A stretch of DNA of 64,000 bases from Diphasiastrum complanatum (Eukaryota > Streptophyta > Lycopodiopsida > Lycopodiales > Lycopodiaceae), in assembly GCA_029204225.1 (NCBI GenBank), contig CM055102.1, positions 5,075,520 to 5,139,519 of the forward strand. Direction: 5' to 3'. Positions 1-11,361 of this stretch are shown in pieces. How positions within the stretch are numbered: position 1 is the stretch's first letter; every line of letters starts with the position of its first letter. Below the pieces are notes generated by a model. The model was not told the DNA's origin and did not search any database. It was given only the letters and a program-made list of their open reading frames with translations. A program made the position numbers and the translations under genes.

Positions 1-19
1 TACGCAATTCGAGTACTGC

Positions 20-439
20 AGTTTCACTGAAGAGCCACTAACATATCAAGAAGCTGTCCAGAGTCCAGAGGGAGAATTGTGGAAGTAGGCAATGTCAGAA
101 GAGATTGAGTCGATGAGGCGAAATGAGGCATGGACACTAGAGCCACTGCCAGAAAACAAAAAGATCGTCGACTGCAAGTGGGTGTACAAGAAGAAAATGA
201 AATCAGATGGCAACGTTGGCCGTTACAAGGCAAGGCTTGTCGCGAAGGGCTACACACAAAGATATGGTGTTGATTATTTCGACACATATTCGCCGATGGT
301 CAAGATGACAAGCATACGACTACTCCTTGCATACGCCACACAGCACAATTTGAAAATTCACTAGATTGATGTGAAGACAGCCTTTCTCCACGGAGATCTA
401 GAGGAAGAAATCTTCATGAAGCAGCCTGAAGGAGTTGAA
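20..439 (+). pseudogene. Ty1/copia reverse transcriptase, N-terminal fragment
   Basis: This is the start of a copia reverse transcriptase. The conserved opening can be read: a WK.AMSEEIESM helix, NEAWTLEPLP, the CKWVYKKK block, YKARLVAKGYTQ, and then DVKTAFLHGDLEEEIFMKQPEG, which contains the first catalytic aspartate of the RT palm. Two in-frame stops break it, a TAG just before the AMSEE block and a TAG at 362-364. The fragment stops at about 439, before the YVDD box, where minus-strand gag sequence of another element begins. The RNase H end of a + strand copia at 4007-4250 is probably the other end of the same element. That link is inferred from strand, order and spacing. Dead fragment. 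Confidence 0.85.
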
Positions 440-815
440 GGGTAGTAGCCAAGGAGATAGCATCTGAGAGAGTAGGAGGCCGAAAAGATGAGACATCATA
501 TCGTAAGGAGTCTCTAAGACCGACAATAAAACGTGAAATAAGCTCTGTAGGATGAAGGTCAATAAAAAGGTAGGAAAGCTCAATAAACTGATCAATATAA
601 GCAGTCAAATCACTAGTATGGTGAAGGCTATGAAACAGATCACGTTGGCGAACCAACCACTATGGGTCAATCATAGCCATACGAAGATCATGACGAAAAG
701 TAGGCCATATATGTAACCCCTCACGAGTAGGCTCAGAGCGATAGACACGCCACCAAGTCTGAGCTCGACCATCTAAACGTAATGCAATGTGTAAGGCCAA
801 TAAGTAGAAGGGTTC
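437..815 (-). pseudogene. LTR-retrotransposon gag remnant (retrotransposon gag domain type)
   Basis: Read on the minus strand, this resembles the gag domain of plant gypsy elements. It shows ALRLDGRAQTWWRVYRSEPT, then IWPTFRHDLRM, then YIDQFIELSYL, then ISRFIVGLRDSLRYDVSSF and a closing hydrophobic helix. The WW near the start, the W..F spacing and the FI.GLR segment are typical of the family. One stop at about 660 separates the two halves. A tRNA-Met-type primer site lies upstream on the same strand at 1913-1924 and another at 3517-3528, so this gag probably belongs to the minus-strand LTR element lodged inside the + strand copia. No protease or pol remains. Confidence 0.6.
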
Positions 816-1106
816 TAACAAAATGGAAAAAGGAAGGAGGACGGTGTGAGGCAGCAAATGACAAATATGAGAGGGAAATTGGGGGCTGGAAAAAGAGCAG
901 TATGTGAACAAAAAGAGAGCAAGTAGGTGCAAAAAGGAAGTACAAATGGGCGCAAGCAATACCTGGGTGGGTGCTGATCCGTCGTCCAATCAGTAGTGCC
1001 AACAAAGAGAGGTAAAAGCTGAAGATATGACAGAATAGATGCGCCAAACAGCCACCAATCCGAATCCTCAACTCGTGCCAAATAAGCTGAAAAAAGTGCT
1101 GAAAAA

Positions 1107-1660
1107 GGGCGCTAGACAGCCGACAAATAATCAGCAAAATGAGCAGCAAGTCGATGGAGAAATCCGTCGAGGCTGGAAAGGGTGCTGAAGTAAGGCGCCG
1201 ATCAGCCTCCAATCAATACCGAAACGGACAGCAAGTCGGTGAAGAGAACCGCTGAAAATGAGACGGTCGTAGGGCGCTAGGCAGCAGCTACCAAATCTGA
1301 AAAATGATGAGTAAAATAGTTGAAAATAATGGTGATGTAGGGCGCTGGACAGCCTCCAATCAAGATCAAAAAATGGTCAGCAAATCGGTGACGAAAAGTG
1401 TCAAAAACGATGAGGTAGTAGGGCGCTGGACAGCAGCTACCAAATCTGCAAAAACAATGAAAAGCTGCCGAAAAAATCGACGAAAGTGATGGGTTAGCAG
1501 GGCGTTGGACACCACCAAATTTGCCAAAAAAAATGACGGAGAAAATCGGTGAAAATGATGGGTAGTAGGGTGCTGGACAGCCACCACCAATCTGCAAAAA
1601 ATGACGGAGAAAATTGATGAAAGTGATGGGTAGTAGGGCGCTGGACAGCCTGCAAACAAG
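1107..1660. repeat. Degenerate tandem repeat with GGGCGCTGGACAGCC core
   Basis: A core close to GGGCGCTGGACAGCC recurs at about 1107, 1272, 1340, 1421, 1500, 1568 and 1636. Spacing in the regular part is 68-81 bp, and the between-core sequence (CAAATCTG..AAAAATG..GTGATG) is also shared. It lies between a minus-strand gag and a minus-strand primer site, which is where the untranslated leader of the element would be. Two more diverged copies lie at 2612 and 2657. Confidence 0.8.
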
Positions 1661-1912
1661 CTGGACTTAGGCACCGGAAATAATCTGCCAAATTTTTCTT
1701 TTCTGGCCGCCAAATTTAGTGGACGTACTTCCGCTAACTGTAAGCTAAAGCTCCGCCAAGGAAAATGCTCTGATGAGAGCTGGTCCTCCTCCAACAAACT
1801 GTGCTGAATGTTGCTGAAGCAAAGAGATAAAAGCCCTCAGCAAAGAAAAATCAGCAAGGAAAATGGGCGTCCAATCAGAAAATCAGATCTGAAATTCAGC
1901 AATCAGGAAAGT

Positions 1913-1924
1913 GCTCTGATACCA
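1913..1924 (-). promoter_or_regulatory. Primer-binding-site-like sequence (initiator tRNA-Met type)
   Basis: On the minus strand this reads TGGTATCAGAGC, the usual plant LTR-retrotransposon primer site complementary to the initiator tRNA-Met 3' end. It lies upstream of the minus-strand gag at 437-815. The flanking LTR edge is not clear; an LTR would be expected to start near 1925. Confidence 0.6.
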
Positions 1925-2101
1925 AGTTACAAGCTAAGATTCACTAGCTTTGTTAGAAAGCAGGACTTAAGCTAGAAAGCAGGAAGAGAGAATGCTTAAG
2001 GAGGCTAAAGAGGAGCAATCATCGTCAACTAAATAAAGGAATACTTTCGCATGGCCATCTAACCACAAAGAAGCCATAAGTGAAAAAATAATCCTCAAAA
2101 A

Positions 2102-2122
2102 AATTCACCCAGTGGGTGAATT
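2102..2122. repeat. Short perfect inverted repeat
   Basis: Nine-base arms AATTCACCC and GGGTGAATT are separated by 3 bases. It lies in non-coding sequence of the minus-strand LTR element. Its role is unknown and it may be chance. Confidence 0.5.
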
Positions 2123-2611
2123 CGATAATGCCACAAGATGTAGAGGAAAAATTGAAATACTTAGGAAAAGAGAAATTTGTCATCATTTTGTTGTTTTTTT
2201 TAAATAAAACAGAGACTGAGTAAAGAAAATGGAATCAAAACGGGAAAACGTAAAGTGTGAAGAAAAACGAACAGGAAATGTGAGGAATGATCCAATATAT
2301 TTTTTTTAAACAAACATTGGAATGTGGAAGATGAACAAACCTTGTCGTCACCCCAACGTAGGCTCTAATCAACACTAATGGAGGCCATGAAACAAGGGAA
2401 TGCCAAAAGAAGCAAACACCACAAAAGGGAACACCAAGTAATGAAGTAAGCTGCCCAAATGTGACAGAAAATCCAGCAAGAGATAGGTGGTAAAGAACCT
2501 ACCAAAATGGCCGCCATCGCATAGTGCGCCAAGTAAGAAGAAATGTTGCCCAATGGTAGTAGAAAAGCCAACAAACAATAGGTGGTGAAGAGGCTGCCGA
2601 AAGTGAGTGTA

Positions 2612-2671
2612 GGGCATTGGACAGCCAATAACTGGATGTGCAAAAAGTCGGAAGTAGGGTGTTGGACAGCC
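2612..2671. repeat. Two diverged copies of the GGACAGCC repeat
   Basis: GGGCATTGGACAGCC at 2612 and GGGTGTTGGACAGCC at 2657 match the core of the array at 1107-1660. Related short segments (GGTGGTGAAG, GGTGGTAAAG) surround them. This suggests a second leader of the same family, belonging to the primer site at 3517-3528. Confidence 0.7.
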
Positions 2672-3516
2672 ACAAAGAAAATTCGCAAATGGGTTGAAGG
2701 TGGTGAAGTAGGGCACAACTTCAAAGTGTAATGTCTTGAGAATGAGACATCCGTTTGGCAAACGTAAAGTGCAATGAACTTCTTGAAAAACAAGTATGTA
2801 ACGTTCAAAAAACAGAATCTTTTAGAACAGAAAGCATAAAATTTCAATTTGACCAAGGTCTGACTTTTTAAAACCTTGACTTTTAAAAGGTCAAAAATGG
2901 ATCTTAAGAATCAAGGAATGATAGGAAAGAACAAGATCCAATCACATATTCAAAAAGAACAACTAAAAAAAATGAAAAGTAAAAAGAATATCCCTTTGAA
3001 AAATTTTGCAAGATCTTTGGATGTAGTCTTCTGTTTGACATGAATCCTGGATCAATGCACCCTCATCCATATGATTATTTTGAACTTCTATCGCGAAAAA
3101 GGATGAAAAAGATGAGTTTTTTCAAAAACTGAAAATTAGGGTTTACAAAAAACGGCCAGCAAAAAAATCACATCATCATAGGCGCCGACTTGCTACGACA
3201 CCAATGCAACTAACAAAACTCAAATCCGATCATGAACAAAAAAGTTATGACAAAAAATGTGAAAAAAAATTTAGAGAGAAAAACGGCTAGAGAGAGAAAA
3301 ATGGCCAGAAAACTGTCTAGAAAGAGAGAGTTGAAGATCCACCAAAAGATGAAGATCCAACTAGAGAGAGATGAAGAGAAAAAAGAGATAACAGATCTTA
3401 GTCCTTCCATGAAAATCCTTAAACCTACAAAGAAAATCACAAAAACAAACATAAGATCCAAAAACCTACAAAGAAATCATAAAACAAAAAAAGCACTCTC
3501 AATCGCTTAGGAAAGT

Positions 3517-3528
3517 GCTCTGATATCA
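3517..3528 (-). promoter_or_regulatory. Primer-binding site of a minus-strand LTR element
   Basis: On the minus strand this reads TGATATCAGAGC, one base from the standard tRNA-Met primer site. It directly abuts the TG end of the LTR that begins at 3529. The surrounding AGGAAAGTGCTCTGATA also occurs at the primer-like site near 1913. Confidence 0.65.
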
Positions 3529-3992
3529 TGTAATGAACAGATTTATAGGTATTAGTATCAATGATGCATAAAAAACAGCAAAAGGCATTCACATAGCATT
3601 CTCCAACTAACAAATTGTATGAATATCAATGGCCGTCGATAGCTCAGGCAGATCTCCAACTAAGACATGTAATATAAATTGCGTGTCCACTAATATTGTC
3701 GAAAGTAGAGAAGTATGGACTATAATGCGTGTCCATAACACATAGGGGATCTCTACCCTTCGACATCTCTCTCTCTCTCTCCAGATTCTCCATGCTTCCA
3801 TCTCCATCTCCACACAACCATCTTCATCTCCTCACTGCTTCCATCTCCATGCAACTCTCACTTCTTTCTAGCTTTCTTTGTGGCTAGATCTACCTTTTAT
3901 GTGCATGACACTTTCTTGCATCACTTTTAGCTACTCGAAGCTTGTTTCTCAAGATTTCATTATTGCTATCCTTTTGCAATAGATCCTCAACA
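3529..3992 (-). mobile_element. 5' LTR of a minus-strand LTR retrotransposon
   Basis: The segment begins TGTAATGAACAG on the + strand right after the primer site and ends CTCAACA, giving TG..CA termini in either reading. At 3993 the sequence returns to copia RNase H coding sequence of the opposite strand, so 3992/3993 is a credible insertion edge. It contains a CT run at 3766-3780. No second copy was found, so the outer limit rests only on the terminal dinucleotides and the return of coding sequence. Confidence 0.55.
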
Positions 3993-4006
3993 GTTTGAGT
4001 TTTGAA

Positions 4007-4250
4007 AATGCGACAATCAGAGTGCTATTGCTTTATCGATCAATCCTAGATTTCACTCTAGTAGCAAGCACATCGAGATTAAGTAGCACTATATTAGGAG
4101 CAAGATACTCAACAAGGAGGTACGTCTGAAATTTTCAGAACCCAATACATAGCAGCTGATATATTTACAAAAGAGGTGAATCAAGAAGCACACAAGAATT
4201 TCTATGCTATCTTGAATTTGAAAATCAAGGCATTCAAGGATCCAGATTAA
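4007..4250 (+). pseudogene. Ty1/copia RNase H C-terminus
   Basis: This encodes the last part of a copia polyprotein. The reading is CDNQSAIALS, NPRFHSSSKHIEIK, HYIRSKILNKEV, then after a frame change AADIFTKEVNQEAHKNFYA and a C-terminal tail ending in TAA. The DNQSAI and KHIEI blocks are the conserved active-site and C-terminal parts of copia RNase H. A stop falls after HIEIK and a frameshift near 4145. A run of G (4251-4259) follows as polypurine tract, and the LTR starts at once. The order fits the RT fragment at 20-439. The middle of the gene is missing, replaced by the minus-strand element. Confidence 0.85.
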
Positions 4251-4259
4251 GGGGGGGGG

Positions 4260-5239
4260 TGTTGGATTTCTATCCTCTCCATCCCTATTCTCTGCTAATC
4301 TAGATCCATTCATTAAGCTGTTGTAAATATTTGTACAGTCGCATACTCTGCAGAAATACACTTGTCTCTTGACAGTCTGTAGAAATACAAGGGAATTGGT
4401 GACAGAGTTACCCGATAGTTCGGCCATCTCTTCTTTGTTGGCGACTTTCTCTTATTCAGCTATCTGCCATACCCGATTGGTCAGTCATCCTAGACCATCT
4501 GGGCAGATTCTCTTATTTCCTCGAACAATCGGCCGCAATTTGACTATCGGTGAATCAACAAGTACACACGTCTCGACCAGACGAAATCAAATATTGTCCG
4601 ATGGCGACTGCCAACAGCACATAGTGCCTTAATTTAATTGTAAACTACAGATTAACCATTCTTTTGATTAGTTAGCCATGTGTATATATTTAGCAACTTA
4701 TCAGTTGCTCGGTTAGCTGAATCATCTAATTCATCGCGATCAATCGGTCGTTCAGAGCGCAATTGTATTGTTCTTTCTCTTTGTTATCACAGAGTATTCT
4801 AAAAAAGAATGCGCCTCTATCTGCATTCAACCTGTATTTTCTACACGACTAATCTATCAAAGTTCCAGTAATTAGGTTGTGTATGCTGAATGCTTATTTC
4901 ATTTTTATTGTTAGATAGATTCATGCTCGTAGATAAACTTACTAGTAGATTAAATTGTTTCATATGACAGATAGCAGTGCTTGATTTGTCGCTCTGATAA
5001 CTGCATCTAAATCGCTTTCGCAAAGCTAAATCTGAAACTAAAGTAACTTGTGCATGGCTATGGAATCGACTATCTAGATCAGCGACTTCGAAACTGATCA
5101 AGTAAGAAAGACTCTGATTTATCGTTGTCTGTCTGAATCCGATAAACGTAGCTACATGAACGGAGGATTCCTTGTTGTTGCTCCTTTGCCGCGACAGGCA
5201 TTGTCGATTGATCGCAACAATTATTTGAAATTCCCAACA
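4260..5239 (+). mobile_element. 3' LTR of the + strand copia element (980 bp)
   Basis: It begins TGTTGGATTTC directly after the polypurine run and ends CCCAACA, so it has TG..CA and short inverted ends TGTTGG/CCAACA. LINE sequence follows immediately at 5240. The same LTR family occurs reversed at 23964-24898, where the preceding coding tail (KIKAF.DPD stop) also matches, and at about 32907-33565 (shared segments around GACTGCCAACA and the TTCAGAGC region). The left partner LTR would lie before the window. Confidence 0.8.
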
Positions 5240-5430
5240 CCATCTCTCTTTCTTCTCGTCCTACCCACTATGACCTCTTTGCTCCTGACATGGTTGAAGC
5301 CACCATATACAAACTCAAGAACAATCATACGCCTGACATTGACCTCCTTGCTGAGCTCCTCAAACCAGTTGCCAAACTCGCCACCCCTTTCCTGGCTCGT
5401 TGTTTCAACCGCTCTGTCGTTGATGGTTTC
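5240..5430 (+). pseudogene. LINE reverse transcriptase, N-terminal fragment (outer LINE copy)
   Basis: The stretch SLSSRPTHYDLFAPDMVEAT, followed by IYKLKNNHTPDIDLLAELLK and FLARCFNRSVVDGF, is the entry of a non-LTR RT. The first part matches the end of the endonuclease-RT linker of the second LINE copy at 14075-14107 almost base for base. The fragment is bounded on the left by a copia LTR end and on the right by a gypsy LTR start. Both insertions hit this LINE within about 190 bp of each other. Its 3' tail is probably the piece at 11547-11707. Confidence 0.75.
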
Positions 5431-5840
5431 TGTCATGCCCATGACTGGTCTCGGGTAGCGTGTCCACGCTAGGGACCGGTAGACCAACCACCCGTAAGTT
5501 AATTGTGACTATAAGGGAATTGGGGCCCTTATGTGTACATGGTCATAATTAATGGTTGTAGGCCTAAAAACACTTGATGGTGGATTGGTATGGGTCTATC
5601 AGTGAGTCATTGGGGAACTGGATGACGTGGCCCAGATAGGCTGCAGAGGTATCCAGTGAGGTGTCACAGTGCACGGGGGTGGCAGGATGCTGCTGGTGTG
5701 ATGCAATACTGATCCATAGCTTGGGGGCTAGATCCGTTCGATCTAGGTTTGGTTGGGTTGGTTTGTCCATCATCGGGTTCCCTTGTGTTGCTTGAGATTG
5801 GCATGCTTATAATAGGATCCTCGGGCTGAGAACTTTATAT
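5431..5840 (+). repeat. 5' LTR of the gypsy element
   Basis: It starts TGTCATGCCC and runs to the primer site at 5841. The first 185 bp (5431-5615) match 11362-11546. Its exact right end is uncertain because the bases before the primer site (ACTTTATAT) do not give a clean CA terminus. Confidence 0.8.
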
Positions 5841-5852
5841 TGGTATCAGAGC
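5841..5852 (+). promoter_or_regulatory. Primer-binding site (tRNA-Met type)
   Basis: TGGTATCAGAGC is a perfect standard plant primer site directly after the 5' LTR. It fixes the + orientation of the gypsy element. Confidence 0.85.
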
Positions 5853-7749
5853 CAGTTCTGAGCACGTTTTTGCCATTGATTTGTGTTCAAGAGGAATCTC
5901 GAATTGTGGGAATTTTTCCGTTGTGTGATATGGAATCTAGACACTTTTTCAAGAATTCAATGGAGTATGCAACGAAGTGGTAAAAGTGCGGATTATTCTT
6001 CCCGTGGATTTCCTTGTTTGAAGTGTAATCGGTTGTGTGGTAAGCGCACTACCTGCTATACAATCTCTTCGATTTTTAGACACTTCATATTGGTTTTCAA
6101 GAAGTAAAGTTCCGTTTTCTTAAGTCACTTGTGTTGCCGTTTACTTCATTAGGGACACTTTTCCGTTAGCAACGGGTTCAACAAGAGTGAATGATGGTTT
6201 TTACGGCTTTTTGTTCATTACACAGTGATTTAGGTGGTTTTGTTGACTGTCTTTTGCTTTTCATTGAGCCAGTTTTGGCTTGAATCAGAGAAAAAGCAGT
6301 AAAAGAAGCACAAAAAAGACTAATCACTGGTTCTGAGTGTTGGTGGCTTTTTACAGGGTTTTCAGGGTGGTTTCCTTTGGAGTTACTGGTTCATGCTGTA
6401 TTTTCCAACAAACTAACAGTGTTTTGTAGGTTAGTGCAAGCCAGTAAGGCCGTTGTTTGAATGGTATGGTTTACATGAGCGCCTATCCTGTGGTTATGGA
6501 AAGGCAATCTGCAAATCTTAGTTTTTTGAGAAAATTTGGGCAGCATCTACCCTGTTTTCCAGCCATAAAGAAATCTGTAATCAGTAAACGAAACATGCTT
6601 TTGCTTTGGTGAAAGTATTGCAACTGTAAATGCATACTATTTGCACCTTTTATCTGTAAGAATTGTAGTAAGAAGGGTAAATAGCTTCAAATGGAAGCTA
6701 GTACAAGTCTTGAGCTCTAATTTTTTCACAAAAGAGGATGCTTAGGCTTGGGGCAAAGCAAAGCATAGTTAAACCGCCCTGAAGGCTTCTTGAATCTGCA
6801 AAAACAGCAGAAGGAATGCAAGAAAAGCTTTATGCATCAAGAAAAAATGAATTAAACTGTGGTTCTGGTAAAAAAACTGCAAATTTAGGCTCCAAATCCG
6901 CGCCCAGCTAGTGCGCCCCTCCGTACCATTCCTGCAAATATTCTGTGGGAAAAGTGGCACCCTTCTCCCTGCTTTCGGGCTGCCCTCTCTCTCTCTCTCT
7001 CCCTCACAGGCCTCTATTCGCGATCAGAAGGCCGAACCCGAAGTCGGTGGGTATTTAGGTGGTTGAGAGGAGAGAGGGGGGGGGGGTTGTTAACATTGAG
7101 TTAACTTTCAGTACACTAATGTTGTTTGGCCTTGCTTGGGAGTGGGTGAGGAGGGGTGCTGGAGGCCTTAGGCAAAGTTTTTTCGATTTTTCGTTTTTTA
7201 GAGATTCCATGGGCTTTTCTTAGTCAACTTGGACTATGTTTTTTTTTAATGCAGTTAAAGTAGTTATGTAATCATAATGACCTAATAAGTGGTACGAATT
7301 AGATTTTGTTGCATAGTGGTTTTTTTAGCACATTTGTTGCACAAAATTCCATTTTGCAAAGATCATTGGTATAAATTCTATAAGCACGGTATTGTCCGTT
7401 AAAAACTACGTTTTTTTAGGACATTGCTCTATTAGTAAGTTTATACCCAAAATGACTACAACCGAACGCAAATTTTTGAATGTATTTTTTTGGTTTTCAA
7501 ATGCAAATGGATGAATGAAATTCTAGAGAAGGGGTGGCAAATGAAAATTCGCCCGACATCACTCGACCATGATGACCCCCTGTAATATTAAAACACATGG
7601 TTGCAAATTTTGGACCATGATGTGTAGGAATTTCATTAGGGCAATGAATAGAAAAAATCGAATGCAAAATCTATCCATTTATTAGCCATTATGTTGTACA
7701 GCTTGGGCTAACAACCAAAAATTTTTCCGGCCATTGAAAGCCCCGAAGT

Positions 7750-7935
7750 TGTTGATGACTGGATAAATCGTTGGCCAAGCTACTTTAGCTTGCGCAACGT
7801 CCCAGAATAAAAAAGTGAATATCGTTGATTTTTCGCTTTGGGTAAGGACTCCTCGTGGTGGAGGTGGTAACCCATAGACGTGTGATTGGGCTAAAATCCT
7901 GAAGGAATTCCGTAAGGCTTTTTCACAATTGACAA
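7750..7935 (+). pseudogene. Possible gypsy gag remnant
   Basis: Across one frame change and several stops the reading is DDWINRWPSYFSLRNVPE, then VNIVDFSLW, then CDWAKILKEFRKAFSQL. The W..F.F..VPE helix and the later W..(I)L.EFR.AF segment are in the order seen in retrotransposon gag domains. The position, about 1.9 kb after the primer site, is further than usual. A weak assignment. Confidence 0.35.
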
Positions 7936-7999
7936 ATTAATTGCAGTGGGCAACCGAGAACGGGAGTTCTTGGATTTTTTTGGCCAAGGTGTCGTTTTT

Positions 8000-10390
8000 T
8001 TGACTCGTACATAGCTAAAAACGACCCAAAACCTAGGATGGAAAAACTAAAATGGAACGAAAAAGTTGTTTCTTGATGTGCTCGAAGCCGTGGGCATACC
8101 AACTCTGTTTGTTGTTACGAACAAGAAAAAGTTGGTTCATTCTTCCCCATTTCCAAATCTGTCACTCAAGGCATAAATACTTTGATCCTTGCGGTGACCG
8201 TAAAGACTGTGAAAAAGGGGCGAAAGAATGTATCAAGTGAATTTGTTATATTAAAGTTGGAATTTGTAAATAATTCCCGAAAATTTCATATACTTTTTTT
8301 TTTTTTTGACACTTTGATCAGGAAGTGGAGGGCCTTTGTGGAGGAAGAACCTGTGGTATGGGACACAGGCAATTCCAAAATGAAGATATGAAACTAACTG
8401 GATTAGTTGACCATAGTATGGCCGTAAGTCTTCGTGATGCCAAATACTATTGGTCATAAAACAGGTGTTTTGTCGGAAATTTGAGATATTGGTCATGACC
8501 CCTTTTTGGATATCTCAAATTTACAAAACCGGAAACCCGGCAAGCTATTTCTTTATAAAAGATATATTGGTGAATTTCTTAACACAGGAATTAACCCGCT
8601 TTTTTGTGATTCCTTGGAAGGTAATTCTGATTACCGTTGACCATGGACGATGTCACAGAAATGGTTAATGAAACCGTTTTGTAAAATTGTTTTCTCTACT
8701 TGAAACTTCAAATAATCCTTTTCTGATTTACGGGTCAATTCTCAAGCTTGGTAATAAAAAACATCTTTTGTTAAGTCACTATGTTGGGACATCATTGGTA
8801 TTTGCTAATAATGATGCAACACTTATTGTGGCTTTCAAGATTTTCTCGGATCTCTTCTTAGACTCTTCTCCTGGGCAAATCTCTATTGATTTGCACCCTT
8901 TGGAAACTCGTGGCGTTGTCTGTTAAAAGGGGGAGTAGGAAGAAAGAGAATTATCAAGGAGAAACATCGGTCAAAGATTCAAGGAGGAATCTGTTATATC
9001 GATGATGGGCCTATTTTAAGAATCAGAAACGATGGGATATTTTAGAGATTATAGTAGATATCTGGTTTAAAGATTTATGAGGGTGAAAGCTAGAAAGCAC
9101 TCTTGTGGTAGATAAGTGGCTGATTACAAATCCGATTGATTTGTGTCAGAACTAGGAAAATCTATTACAAGATGGGGTTTGTTGAAACCTGTTCCTTGCT
9201 GGAAATAGTCAACTTGATCTTAGTGTGAACTGAGATCCGTGGGTTGATGCAAGGGAAGAAATTCATGCTAACAATATATTCTTTTAAAATAATCTCCGAT
9301 TGAGACTTTGGATGTGAAATAGCACTCTTTGAGAAATATTCTCTCTTAGAGGATAACCAAGTTATAGGATTCTCGGTTATGAAAGTGTTGGGTACAGATC
9401 TGGAGATATTTGTAGAGATATGCTATGTAGTGAATCTTTGTGGGATCATTAAAACCTTTTGTACAAACTTTCCTGTGGATCTACAAAGTATTCCATGAAC
9501 TAAGTTTATTTGCATGCATAAACTAGTTGTTGGTACATATTGATGAGAATTGTGTTTGTGACAATTTCTCGCTGGGTTATAGTAATTTCTCATTGAGAAT
9601 TGCTTATTGACCTAGAATTGATTTAGAATCAGATTAAATGTGGTGTTTTGGTACCACACCGAGACATTTAAACATTTTCTAAATCTGATACAACTAACCG
9701 AGTCAGAAGCATTACTTCTGAGTTAGTTGTGGAAAAACAACAATATAATCTTATGGATATTGTTGTTAAGATGTATTGCTTTCAACGTCTATGAGTCATT
9801 TGGGATTCATTTACAGATGTGTGTGCATAGAATACACGAGAACTTTTTGGCCTTATCTTTTCCCGTTTGGAATTGATGGAATGCTATCCCGGAAGACTCA
9901 AGAGAGTTGGGTAGTTGTTTAGAACTTCACGTAATGAGGTTCCGGTAAATCTTAAGATTTGAACTTAGGAGGAAAATCTAGACGTATTCTAGATTGGGAC
10001 CCTAACTTTGGAATGACAAGTTGAGCCATGTCTAAAGTAAGGGCGTTCTTGGAATTACAATCCTTTTATAGACACCGTGTGTTAATTGGAAAAGTCTGAA
10101 ACTTTCCAGATGGGAAGGAACTTTTTGGAACAACTCATGTGTCATTTATGAATTGTGATGCACTCTTATGATAGGGTATGGTCTCTGGAATCTGGAGAGT
10201 TGAGATTGGTGAATCATAACTCAGAATCTAGGAAATACCTAATCCATAGGAGAGGATAGTATTCATACCCTGGATGAATAAACAGGTTAGTGGAATTTTG
10301 GTACGACTGACCACCTTACCAAATCGACTATGTTTATTCAGGTATAGACTTAGTAGTTATAGAGTGTCTGTTTAGGCTTTACGGTACCAA
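8000..10390 (+). other. Decayed interior of the gypsy element, no assignable gene
   Basis: This stretch should hold protease, RT and RNase H by order, but no catalytic box is readable. One 79-codon open frame at 8687-8926 contains IFSDLFLDSSPGQISIDLHP, which resembles the fsDlFp..lPg...IDL linker just before gypsy RT. That single similarity is the only coding hint. Confidence 0.4.
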
Positions 10391-10394
10391 AATG

Positions 10395-10490
10395 ACATTA
10401 TGAGCATTCGCGATTCGAAGTTCACTGGTCGCTTTTGGTCGGTCGTATTTGCTAAACTAGAAATGACTCTAAGCTTAAAAGATTTTCTGA
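10395..10490 (+). pseudogene. Gypsy integrase core remnant
   Basis: The reading IRDSKFTGRFWSVVFAKLEM followed by TLSLKDF matches the integrase core signature D.R..RF...FW..LF..L...L..S. The first aspartate, FT.RFW spacing and following hydrophobic residues are preserved. The following HPQTDGQ-type block is not readable. Confidence 0.65.
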
Positions 10491-10959
10491 TCATTGGTGG
10501 TTGCCTATGTGAGGGTATCATGTTCTTTTATTGAGTAAGGACAAGAATCCGATGAATTATGATTGATGAATCATAGTTCAGATTCTAGTTATACTTGATC
10601 GGTTAAAAGAAGGATTACCTACATGATCAGAAGATCAGTTAAGATACCTATTCATATTTTCATAGCAATCTCCTCGGAGAGGTAGTCACCTTGATGGAGA
10701 TTGGGGTAGAGTAAGCATTTGGCTAACGGTTATAGCTCATGTGTGCTTACGTATAAGCCTATACCACCCATTGTGGTAGAGACTCGGGCGTTCAAGTTTC
10801 AGAAAGTAGTGGATTTCCTACATGATATGCAGGAAATGCTACGGATTGCACGTGAGAATGTCTAGTGTACCTAGGATGGGGACCGACATTAAGCAAGCCT
10901 GAAAAGATCACCGAGAGACTTCCAAGTGGGGGGTTGGGTATTTTTTGAGAATGTCGATG

Positions 10960-11348
10960 GATTCAAGTGTAATGCGTTCCAGCTAGCATTACTAATCGTC
11001 CCCTAGATATAGAGGACCGTTTAAGATCTTGAAAAAGATCGGATCCTTAGCTTACCAATCAGAACTCCCGGATGGATCTCAAGTGCATTCCGTATTTCAC
11101 GTAAGACGTCTCTGAAAGAGTCTACGTGAAGGAGAGCATCTTGGATCCTGTTGGATGAATCATCGGGTGTATCTCATCTTGAGCCTGAAAAGATCTTGGA
11201 TACAAGAACTAAACGATTGAGAAATCGTATAGTTACCAAGCATCTGGTTCGATGGAAGAGATGTACGGACGATGACGATTCCCGGAAACAGAAAGGAGGC
11301 TTAAGGAGGAACTTCCCCAGTTTTAAGTTCTGTGGACAAAACTTGAAT
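10960..11348 (+). pseudogene. Gypsy integrase C-terminus with chromodomain-like end
   Basis: GPFKILKKIGSLAYQSELPD and SQVHSVFHVRRL are the conserved GPF/Y C-terminal integrase module (GPf.vl..iG..AY.l.LP....hpVFHVS.L). After a frame change, LEPEKILDTRTKRLRNRIV followed by LVRWKR resembles the start of the chromodomain of plant chromoviruses (PE.ILD.R....R....eyLVkWkg). Several stops and frameshifts make it non-functional. It sits just before the purine tract and 3' LTR, as expected. Confidence 0.8.
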
Positions 11349-11361
11349 AAGGGGGGAAGAA
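11349..11361 (+). promoter_or_regulatory. Polypurine tract of the gypsy element
   Basis: AAGGGGGGAAGAA lies directly against the TG of the 3' LTR. This is the second-strand priming site expected at this place. Confidence 0.75.

Noticed and set aside
1366-1797. 143-codon minus-strand frame with repeated CPAPYY.. peptides
   Set aside because: It is the translation of the GGACAGCC tandem repeat. The peptide repetition comes from the DNA repeat and changes frame between units, so it is not a gene.
3232-3510. Lysine- and arginine-rich 92-codon frame
   Set aside because: The DNA is A/G-rich leader sequence of the minus-strand LTR element, and the composition alone explains the residues. No motif was found.
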